NCBI GenBank assembly: GCA_036744635.1
Contig: DAIOHQ010000273.1
Coordinates: 1-6,112 of the forward strand
From: DAIOHQ01 sp036744635
Lineage (GTDB): Bacteria > Planctomycetota > Phycisphaerae > Tepidisphaerales > Tepidisphaeraceae
Length of the DNA stretch: 6,112 nucleotides
Reading direction: 5' to 3'
Shown: positions 1 through 5,074 of the stretch, one piece after another
Layout: the number at the start of each line of letters is the position of its first letter
How positions within the stretch are numbered: position 1 is the first letter of the stretch
Translations under genes and position numbers: made by a program
Notes under the pieces: model-generated
The model's input: the letters and a program-made list of their open reading frames with translations, nothing else
The model's database searches: none
Told to the model about the DNA's origin: nothing

Positions 1-53
1 AGGCAAGCCTCAATTAATCCCCGCGGCGCGCCCACCGTTCGTGGGGAAGGTCA
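1..53 (+). repeat. Left copy of a perfect 53-bp terminal inverted repeat
   Basis: These 53 bases are the exact reverse complement of 6060-6112; identity stops at base 54 (A here, C in the other copy read in the same sense). The repeat has a short stem-loop (CCCAC at 31-35, loop CGTTC, GTGGG at 41-45), a GGGGAAGG run at 43-50, and overlapping SacII-like CCGCGG and AscI-like GGCGCGCC palindromes. This copy lies just beyond the 3' end of the permease gene, and no gene is visible in 1-91. Because the repeat runs to the first base of the window, it could be a genomic repeat at which an assembly stopped, a linker, or one arm of a genuine inverted repeat. Confidence 0.9.
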
Positions 54-91
54 ATGTCTGCTCCCGGGCCCGCGGCTTGGAACGATTCGTC

Positions 92-1000
92 CTATCCTCT
101 CGCCGAGCCTTCCTTTGCAATCCTCATTCCCTTCACCTGCGCCAGGGCCACGACCAGGATGATCGCCACCAGCATCCAGCCGATGGCGGCGGCGTAGCCG
201 AGGTCGCCGGCGCCAAAGCCCCAGATGAACAGGTACATCACGATCGTCAACCCCCGCGCCCCCGGGCCGGCGCCCTGGAACAGGACGTAGGGCAGCTCGA
301 AGAGCTGGAAGCCGGCGATGGTGCCGACCAGGACCATGAACACCAGCACCGGCCGGATGCCCGGCAGCGTCACGTGGCGAAAGCGGCTCCAGCGGCCGGC
401 GCCATCCACTTCCGCGGCCTCGTAGAGCTGGCGATCGACTCCCTGCAGGGCTGCCAGAAAATAGATCATTCCGAAGCCCACCGAGAGCCACAGCGCCGCC
501 ATGAGGGTCGAGAGCATGGCCAGCTCGGGATTAGTCAGAAACCCGACGGGTTCGGAGATCAGTCCGATCCGCCGCAGCAGCAGGTTCACCATGCCGTGCC
601 GTTCATCGAGCAGCATGCCGAAGAGGATGGCGACGAAAACCGGGCCGACGAGGTAGCTTGAGAAGAAGGCGAAACGAAAGAAGCTGCGCCCGCGCAGGCG
701 CGGGCTGTTGAGCAGCATCGCCAGTCCCAGCGAAGCCGGCACCTGCACGGTGATGAACGCGGCGGTGAACACCGCGGTGTTCAGCACAGCGCCCCAGAAG
801 ACCCGGTCGCCCAGGAGGAATCGGTAATTTCCCAGCCCGATGTAGCGCATGTCGCGCGGGCCGGCGGTTTTGAAAAAGCTCAGAACCAGGCTTCGGCCGA
901 GCGGATAGGCCATGAATACCAGGAACAGCAGCGCGAACGGCGAGAGGAACAGATAGGGCGCTGATTTCCTCTGCCAGCGCCAGCTTCGATCGTGGTTCAT
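92..1000 (-). CDS. Carbohydrate ABC transporter permease (MalF/UgpA type)
   Basis: Inner-membrane permease subunit of a CUT1-type sugar importer, 302 aa. It would form half of the translocation pore, pairing with a second permease and receiving solute from the binding protein encoded just upstream. Six hydrophobic segments are visible at about residues 14-35, 68-97, 107-131, 160-186, 216-241 and 255-288. The conserved cytoplasmic EAA loop that docks the ATPase is at about 194-217 (EAA then G at 200, and LPGIRP). I chose the ATG at 1000, which lies 19 nt after the stop of the binding-protein gene. A TTG at 1036 would add 12 polar residues and overlap that gene by 17 bp; it is possible but less likely. 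Adjacency suggests co-transcription with the binding protein. Family assignment is firm; the substrate cannot be read from the sequence. The expected second permease is missing because the window ends 91 bases downstream. Confidence 0.93.
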   Translation of the reverse strand: MNHDRSWRWQRKSAPYLFLSPFALLFLVFMAYPLGRSLVLSFFKTAGPRDMRYIGLGNYRFLLGDRVFWGAVLNTAVFTAAFITVQVPASLGLAMLLNSPRLRGRSFFRFAFFSSYLVGPVFVAILFGMLLDERHGMVNLLLRRIGLISEPVGFLTNPELAMLSTLMAALWLSVGFGMIYFLAALQGVDRQLYEAAEVDGAGRWSRFRHVTLPGIRPVLVFMVLVGTIAGFQLFELPYVLFQGAGPGARGLTIVMYLFIWGFGAGDLGYAAAIGWMLVAIILVVALAQVKGMRIAKEGSARG

Positions 1001-1019
1001 AGCGAATCCCGCATCGCGG

Positions 1020-2393
1020 TCACTCGAATGCTCCAAACGCGATCTGCTTCTCCAGCGTGTGCTGCGACTCGGCCAGCCACGCGTCGCAGGCCTGGCGCAG
1101 TCCCTGGCTACCCTGTTCTTCGAGATAATGAATCGCGCGGGACATCACGATCGACAGGTGCGCCGCGGCCACGGGGGAAAACGGAGTGACATATTGCGGC
1201 GGAATCTCGCCGGCGAGATCAATATACAACCGAGATACCTTCTGCCCGCCGAACAGCGCCTCGGGGGCATCGAAGCTCTTGTCGGCCCACTGGTCCATCA
1301 CCGGGGGAATGATGTTGGTCGTCCGCCGCCGGGCCTGGAAGCCGGCGGGGCTGAAAAGGAGAAACTCCAGCAGCTTCCAGCTTTTCTCGGGATCGCGGCA
1401 GTTGCGCGGGATGCCGATCATGGTGCCGCCCCAGGTGCTGGTGCGGGCATCGCCTTGCGCGAAGACCGGCAGGGGCATCATCGCGAGCTTGCCCTGCAAT
1501 TCGCCGCCATACTCGCGGATGTCGTCGAGGCGCCAATCGGGGGTGAGAAAGGCGCACAGCTCGCCGCGGGCCAGGTCGCGCGTCCACAGGCCGGCGCCGC
1601 TGCTGGAATCGGCCCCGATCCGCTTTTGTCCGGCCGCCATCTGGGCATAGAACACGACGGTTTCGACGACGCGGGGGTCGGTCATGTACACGCGGTTGGC
1701 ATCGTCGAGCAGGTTCACGTGCCGCTGAAGCAGAAGCATGTGGAGGTGGTTGGCGGAGGCGCGGGGCAGTTCGATCGCCATGCGCCGCGGAAAGCCATGC
1801 GTGCGCCAATAGTTCTGAAAGCGCAGGCACGCCTCGTGAAATGCATCCCATGTCTTGCAGGCCGGCAGGTCGATGCCCGCCTGCTCGAACAAGTCTTTGC
1901 GAAAGGTGATGGTCACGGGATGCAGGTCTTCGGGCACGCCGAAGATCACGCCGTTTTTGGTCCAGGGAGCGAAGCGGCTCTTGACGATGCGGTCGTAATT
2001 GCCGGATTTCTTCAGAAAGGTGTTCAGCGGCAGAAAGCCGACTTCCGACGCGGGCGGGCGGAAAAATTTTCCCACCGATCCGATTTCCACCTCGGCCAGA
2101 TCGGGCACCTGTTCCCCGCGTGCGCCGCTCATGAACAGCGAGAGCAGGCGCATGTCGAGGGCGCGCTGGGAGATCAAATCCACCCGCGCATTCAGGCCGG
2201 TCTGTTGCTGATATTGCTCGATCAGGCTTGGATCTGACGCAGTTGCGGAACGATAGATGCGGGCGTGAGAGTCGGCGAAGACCCAGACGGTCAGATCCGA
2301 TCTGGGCGGCGGCCGGCGCGTCAACAGAATGCCAGCGCTGCCCGCAGAGAGCAGCAGCATGACGAGAATCGGCTTGCCCAGGGGGAAGTGCAT
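1020..2393 (-). CDS. Extracellular solute-binding protein of a carbohydrate ABC importer (family 1)
   Basis: Predicted to capture a sugar or oligosaccharide outside the cytoplasmic membrane and deliver it to the adjacent permease; 457 aa, within the normal range for family 1 binding proteins. A hydrophobic N-terminus (residues 8-24) acts as signal or anchor. There is no lipobox cysteine, so it may be anchored by an uncleaved segment, or cleaved near AGSA. Family-like blocks are the first beta strand (DLTVWVFAD, 33-41), PDLAEVEIGSVGKFF (97-111), the hinge-region segment around GVPEDLHPVTITFRKDLFEQAGI (142-164) and WGGTMIGIPR followed by the EKSWKLLEFLL helix (311-336). The start is fixed by an in-frame TGA two codons upstream of the ATG; no good Shine-Dalgarno is seen. 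The leader (2394-2487) has small palindromes (CGCCG-A-CGGCG at 2406-2416) but no convincing promoter. The ligand is unknown. Confidence 0.92.
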   Translation of the reverse strand: MHFPLGKPILVMLLLSAGSAGILLTRRPPPRSDLTVWVFADSHARIYRSATASDPSLIEQYQQQTGLNARVDLISQRALDMRLLSLFMSGARGEQVPDLAEVEIGSVGKFFRPPASEVGFLPLNTFLKKSGNYDRIVKSRFAPWTKNGVIFGVPEDLHPVTITFRKDLFEQAGIDLPACKTWDAFHEACLRFQNYWRTHGFPRRMAIELPRASANHLHMLLLQRHVNLLDDANRVYMTDPRVVETVVFYAQMAAGQKRIGADSSSGAGLWTRDLARGELCAFLTPDWRLDDIREYGGELQGKLAMMPLPVFAQGDARTSTWGGTMIGIPRNCRDPEKSWKLLEFLLFSPAGFQARRRTTNIIPPVMDQWADKSFDAPEALFGGQKVSRLYIDLAGEIPPQYVTPFSPVAAAHLSIVMSRAIHYLEEQGSQGLRQACDAWLAESQHTLEKQIAFGAFE

Positions 2394-2487
2394 CGGTCAC
2401 ATGGTCGCCGACGGCGGAATTCCACGCAAACTGCGCGGGGGGCTGGATTGTCCAATCGTAGGCGCGTGACAGAATCGGCGGCCCTTT

Positions 2488-2649
2488 TGGTGGGGCGGAC
2501 ATTCGTATCTGCCGTGGCCGGAGGAGTGGTGGATGTACTCATCCATCCGAGTCCGGCCACATAGTCCGCGAAGATATGGCTGGATTCGGGCAGGTGAGTA
2601 TACCAGCCACTCACCCAGCCATTGGCAGACAAGAATGGCTGCCCCACCA
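2488..2649. repeat. 162-bp palindromic intergenic element: two inverted halves, each arm plus hairpin (REPIN-like)
   Basis: The element fills most of the 296-base gap between two genes. Its outer arms, 2488-2513 and 2624-2649, are inverted copies matching at 22 of 26 positions. Just inside each arm lies a 47-nt hairpin: 2514-2560 (9-bp outer stem GTGGCCGGA/TCCGGCCAC, 8-bp inner stem 2528-2535/2540-2547, one pair a G-T wobble) and 2576-2622 (8-bp outer stem ATGGCTGG/CCAGCCAT). The second hairpin, reverse-complemented, matches the first at 32 of 47 positions, and several differences are paired changes that keep pairing. A 15-base spacer (2561-2575) separates the halves. It begins about 40 bases after the stop at 2690, so it may also act as a 3' stabiliser or terminator for that transcript. 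From memory, arms encoding ADxNVRPT/RTFVSA-like peptides in spurious frames recur between genes in Planctomycetes and Verrucomicrobia; I could not check this. Confidence 0.8.
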
Positions 2650-2689
2650 GATCAGGAAATCGCCGCTAAAGTGTCTCGGACCCCCGCCC

Positions 2690-3697
2690 CTACCAGTTGG
2701 AGAGCCCGGAGACTTTTGGGGAGTCGGGGCTGTCCTTGTCGTAGCGGTCGAAAGACTCGACCCGGCCGTCGTCGTTCAATTTGGCCAGGCCGATGACGCG
2801 GTTTTCCTTCCAGTGGTCGCTGTAGCTGTACCAACTGATCTGCACGACCGCCTTGTCCTTGGCCTTGATCGAGTTGAAGTCGCGCATCGAGATCATGGCC
2901 TGATCGGTGTTCATGCCTTTGACGACCTTGCTGGCCCGCATGGCCTTTTCAATGTCGGCAGAGGTCTTGTTGTAGGCGACGTACCAGTCGGTTGGATCGA
3001 CTTCAAAGATGACGCAGGTGTCGGCCTTCTCGCTGGGCAACTGGCTCTTGGTGTTGCGCCAGATATAGCAGTAGACCGTCGGACCCTTGGAGATGGCGAT
3101 GGTGGCCTTGCCGCCGGACCAGTAGCGTTCATTGGCGCTGAAGATGGCCTCGGAGGACTTGGGATGAAGCTTGGCGAGCAGGGTTTGCACGTCGCGGCCG
3201 CTCATCTGCTTGAAGTGCATGGCCATGCGCGAAACCCGGCCATTGGTGAGATCGAAGCCGATGGCTTCCGCCTTCATGGTCTCAAACGTCCACCATTCGT
3301 ACTTGCCCATCGAGCCCCCGTACGCATTGCTGTTGGAAGCGCGGCGGCGGGTAGCTTCCTCATCGTCGGTCCTGGTGTTCTTGTCCGAAGTCTCATCGCT
3401 CCTGAAGAGCGAAGAGTGCTGCAACTGCACCGACCTGCCAACGTCGTAAATATTGACCTGGCGCAGCATGTCGGAAATGCGGTTGTGGCTCTCGGAGCGG
3501 TTGAGGACTTCGTTGCCGCCGGCCAGATCTTCCGGCGTGCCGCCGAGGCTCTTGCCGATGATCGGCAGCTCGATATTGAGCTTCATCGCCACCGCCTCGG
3601 GATATTCCACCTTGTCGGTGGACTGGCGCTTGGATTCCGCCAGGGCGATGCCGGCGGTGAAGGAGAAGATGAGGGCAAGGAGCGATAGTTTCTTCAT
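2690..3697 (-). CDS. Secreted protein of unknown function, possible BamE/SmpA-like C-terminal domain
   Basis: I do not recognise the family. The 335-aa product has a clear Sec signal peptide (MKKLSLLALIFSFTAGIALA, cleavage predicted after residue 20), so it should act in the periplasm or outside. The N-terminal part (about 21-115) is polar, with a charged low-complexity stretch near 100-122 (SDETSDKNTRTDDEEATRRR). The middle (about 132-215) looks like a mixed alpha/beta domain with aromatic YEWWTF. Residues about 268-326 show a GMNTDQAM turn, a WYSYS strand and a DGRVESF strand. That order resembles the SmpA/OmlA (BamE) fold, a weak inference. The protein ends in a Trp. I chose the ATG at 3697 over an upstream GTG at 3709, because the signal peptide begins there and GGGG lies six bases ahead of it. 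It appears to be a single-gene unit: the terminator at 3847-3893 separates it from the ribosomal operon upstream. Confidence 0.85.
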   Translation of the reverse strand: MKKLSLLALIFSFTAGIALAESKRQSTDKVEYPEAVAMKLNIELPIIGKSLGGTPEDLAGGNEVLNRSESHNRISDMLRQVNIYDVGRSVQLQHSSLFRSDETSDKNTRTDDEEATRRRASNSNAYGGSMGKYEWWTFETMKAEAIGFDLTNGRVSRMAMHFKQMSGRDVQTLLAKLHPKSSEAIFSANERYWSGGKATIAISKGPTVYCYIWRNTKSQLPSEKADTCVIFEVDPTDWYVAYNKTSADIEKAMRASKVVKGMNTDQAMISMRDFNSIKAKDKAVVQISWYSYSDHWKENRVIGLAKLNDDGRVESFDRYDKDSPDSPKVSGLSNW

Positions 3698-3846
3698 GTT
3701 GGACCCCACTGGTTAATCAAGTCTGGAACTGCGGACATTGTGATGCGGGCGACCGGGCGCGAATCGCATGTTCCGGTCTAGAGGTGGAACGCAACAAATA
3801 GTTCCCCAATACCCGTGGGCGTCTGGTGTCGCCGTACACTGATAGT

Positions 3847-3893
3847 ACAAAAGAAAAGACCAGGCGTGGAAGCGCCGGGGAGTTTTCTTTTGT
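3847..3893 (-). terminator. Hairpin terminator of the rplM-rpsI operon, probably bidirectional
   Basis: A perfect 11-bp inverted repeat (ACAAAAGAAAA at 3847-3857, TTTTCTTTTGT at 3883-3893) encloses a GC-rich inner stem (GGCG 3863-3866 with CGCC 3873-3876). In the minus-strand RNA an A-rich arm is followed by a GC stem and then UUUUCUUUUGU, the layout of an intrinsic terminator, starting 34 bases after the rpsI stop. The structure also ends in a U-rich run on the plus strand, so it could stop transcription both ways. It separates the ribosomal operon from the secreted-protein gene downstream. Confidence 0.85.
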
Positions 3894-3926
3894 GATTTCT
3901 GGTCTGGCCGATGGTAATCTAGGCGA

Positions 3927-4388
3927 TTACCGCTTGGAGAATTGGAAGCGCCGGCGGGCGCCGCGCTGGCCGTATTTTTTGCGCTCTTTCATGCGGCTGT
4001 CGCGGGTGAGGTAGCCGGCGTTGCGGAGGCCGCCTTCAAAAGAGGGGTCATACTTCATCAGGGCGCGGCCGAGACCCATCATGATGGCGCCGGTCTGGCC
4101 GGATTGGCCGCCGCCGGTGGCATTGACGAAGATATCGAGCTTGCCGCCCATATTGGTGATTTCCAGCGGGCCAAAGATGGACTTGCGATCAGGCTCGCTG
4201 GAGAAATAGTCGTTGAGGGTGCGGCCATTGACTTCGATCTTGCCGGAGCCGGTGGCGATGCGGACGCGGGCGACAGCGCTCTTGCGCCGGCCAGTGCCCC
4301 ATACGAAGGTTTGCTTGACGGCGGGAGCTGCGGGGGCCGTCTGGGTGACGGTTTCCTGCGATTCGGGCTTGGTTTCGGTTTCGGCCAT
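3927..4388 (-). CDS. rpsI: Small-subunit ribosomal protein uS9 (S9)
   Basis: Component of the 30S subunit head, where in known structures the C-terminal tail reaches the P-site tRNA anticodon. The 153-aa product carries the GTGRRK motif (31-36), the family's GGG-x-SGQ-x-GA motif (as GGGQSGQTGA, 92-101), the Arg/Lys-rich tail (RKKYGQRGARRRFQF) and the invariant terminal SKR. It is about 20 residues longer than the roughly 130-aa E. coli protein because of an N-terminal extension (1-26, Glu/Thr then Pro/Ala rich, probably disordered). It follows rplM by 60 bases, the usual bacterial pairing, with a hairpin between them and only a weak Shine-Dalgarno before the ATG. Transcription ends at the terminator downstream. 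The GTGRRK, GGG/SGQ and SKR motifs make the identification essentially certain; the extension would fit a planctomycete. Confidence 0.98.
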   Translation of the reverse strand: MAETETKPESQETVTQTAPAAPAVKQTFVWGTGRRKSAVARVRIATGSGKIEVNGRTLNDYFSSEPDRKSIFGPLEITNMGGKLDIFVNATGGGQSGQTGAIMMGLGRALMKYDPSFEGGLRNAGYLTRDSRMKERKKYGQRGARRRFQFSKR

Positions 4389-4424
4389 GGATTGCTCGGG
4401 GTTGGTAATCTGGGGAATTGCACG

Positions 4425-4442
4425 CGGCCCGCAAGCGGGCCG
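4425..4442 (-). other. Intercistronic hairpin between rplM and rpsI
   Basis: A perfect 8-bp GC-rich inverted repeat, CGGCCCGC (4425-4432) and GCGGGCCG (4435-4442), has only two bases between its arms, so the folded loop would open to at least four. It starts seven bases past the rplM stop and is not followed by a U-run, so it is not an intrinsic terminator. It more likely affects mRNA stability, processing or the ratio of S9 to L13 translation. Confidence 0.6.
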
Positions 4443-4448
4443 GCTAGA

Positions 4449-4880
4449 CTATGCGAATTTCAGTTCCTTGGGTTGCTGGGCGCTGTGGGGATGCTTGTCA
4501 TCACGATAAATCTTGAGCTTGCCGAGAATATTCCGGCCCAGCTTGTTCTTGGGAAGCATTCGGCGCACCGCCAATTCCAGCACTTTCTCGGGGTGCAGGC
4601 GGTTCATGGTTTCGTAGGAATACAAATGCCGGCCGCCGGGGTAGCGGGAATAGGTGTCGTATTCGAGCACCGCCGCCTTCTGGCCGGTGACCTTCACCTT
4701 GCCGGCGTTGAGCACGACGACGAAGTCGCCGGTTTCCACGTGCGGGGTGAAGGTGGGCTTGTGCTTGCCCTGAAGAATGATTGCGATCCTGGCGGCGAGG
4801 CGGCCAAGAACCTGGCCACTGGCGTCGACAACGTGCCAGTTGGCGGGTACTTCGCCGGGCTTGGGCATGTAACTGCTCAT
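4449..4880 (-). CDS. rplM: Large-subunit ribosomal protein uL13 (L13)
   Basis: An early-assembly protein of the 50S subunit that binds 23S rRNA. The 143-aa product matches the usual length (142 aa in E. coli). Recognisable blocks are WHVVDASGQVLGRLA (15-29), the K-H-K-P-x-F-T-P segment (38-46), GDFVVVLNA (51-59), the family motif VRRMLPKNKLGRNIL (105-119), and L-K-I-Y-R followed by HPHSAQQP near the C-terminus. I chose the ATG at 4880: AAGGA (4889-4893 on this strand) sits eight bases upstream and the residue count then fits the family. An ATG at 4958 would add 26 basic residues but falls inside the -10 box, so it cannot be the start of the mRNA described here. The gene is first in a two-gene operon with rpsI. 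In E. coli this operon is known to be autoregulated by L13; whether that applies here is unknown, but a structured leader is present. Confidence 0.98.
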   Translation of the reverse strand: MSSYMPKPGEVPANWHVVDASGQVLGRLAARIAIILQGKHKPTFTPHVETGDFVVVLNAGKVKVTGQKAAVLEYDTYSRYPGGRHLYSYETMNRLHPEKVLELAVRRMLPKNKLGRNILGKLKIYRDDKHPHSAQQPKELKFA

Positions 4881-4888
4881 CGGGTGCA

Positions 4889-4893
4889 TCCTT
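4889..4893 (-). promoter_or_regulatory. Shine-Dalgarno of rplM
   Basis: AAGGA on the minus strand lies eight bases ahead of the ATG at 4880. It decides between that start and the nearby in-frame ATG at 4889, which overlaps it and has no site of its own. Confidence 0.7.
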
Positions 4894-4904
4894 ACGAAGC
4901 TGCG

Positions 4905-4937
4905 AAAACAAAAATCCCGCCGGACGCGGTGCGTCCG
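4905..4937 (-). promoter_or_regulatory. Leader hairpin followed by a U-rich run upstream of rplM (attenuator-like)
   Basis: In the minus-strand leader RNA a perfect 7-bp stem (CGGACGC, loop ACC, GCGTCCG; 4937 down to 4921) is followed after six bases by UUUUUGUUUU (4914-4905). It lies between the predicted transcription start near 4947 and the rplM Shine-Dalgarno. Hairpin plus U-run suggests partial termination or a protein-binding leader. The six-base gap to the U-run and the tight 3-base loop are not ideal for an intrinsic terminator, so an untranslated leader hairpin without regulatory role remains possible. Confidence 0.45.
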
Positions 4938-4953
4938 CGAGGAAGAACGGGGA

Positions 4954-4981
4954 ATCATAAGGGATGTCAGCGGGATGTCAA
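4954..4981 (-). promoter_or_regulatory. Sigma70-type promoter of rplM-rpsI
   Basis: On the minus strand TTGACA (4981-4976, perfect -35 consensus) is separated by 16 bases from TATGAT (4959-4954, one mismatch from TATAAT). Transcription should start near 4947, giving a leader of about 65 bases before the rplM ATG. The position and strength suit a ribosomal protein operon. The -35 and spacer lie on a direct repeat with 11-base spacing. Confidence 0.82.
4961..4980 (-). repeat. Direct repeat TGACATCCC x2 with 11-bp period in the rplM promoter
   Basis: TGACATCCC occurs twice (4980-4972 and 4969-4961 on the minus strand), separated by GC. The copies start 11 bases apart, about one helical turn, and cover the -35 box and nearly all of the spacer. 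This could be an operator presenting two sites on one DNA face, or a chance tandem duplication that created the -35 box. Confidence 0.6.
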
Positions 4982-5074
4982 GGTTCGTTCAATACCCGCG
5001 CCGCCAAAATCCATCATTCTGCACATGCAACGTTCATCTTCGTCCTTCTCCGTATCTCCCACTGGCCTTGCCAC

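Noticed and set aside
1..35. Start of a second permease on the minus strand (GTG at 35, open to the edge)
   Set aside because: Only 11 codons are visible, starting inside the terminal repeat, without a convincing ribosome-binding site or MalG-like N-terminus.
54..197. 47-codon plus-strand frame preceded by GGGGAAGG
   Set aside because: The spacing to ATG is only three bases, and the frame is mostly antisense to the permease C-terminus with no recognisable features.
2060..2072. GGAAAAATTTTCC palindrome
   Set aside because: It lies inside the binding-protein coding region and is explained by Lys-Phe-Phe codons; there is no sign of a regulatory context.
1059..2237. Long plus-strand open frame of 392 codons opposite the solute-binding protein gene
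   Set aside because: It is antisense to a well-supported gene, its translation is Gly/Ala/His/Arg rich without domain motifs, and similar long antisense frames occur opposite the other genes (2576-3688, 3942-5078, 4964-6037). This is a known effect of high third-position GC.
1219..2502. 427-codon minus-strand frame overlapping the binding-protein gene
   Set aside because: It is an off-frame reading of the same region; its Arg/Pro/Ala-rich translation has no signal peptide or family pattern, unlike the chosen frame.
2321..2647. 108-codon minus-strand frame and 99- and 87-codon plus-strand frames across the intergenic element
   Set aside because: They are translations of a palindromic repeat (ADTNVRPT / RTFVSA-like peptides); the DNA structure explains the open frames better than a protein does.
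3725..3805. Repeated GGAAC/GTTCC pentamers upstream of the secreted-protein gene (3725, 3770, 3786, 3801)
   Set aside because: They are five-base motifs with irregular spacing; this is within chance expectation and no clear promoter accompanies them.
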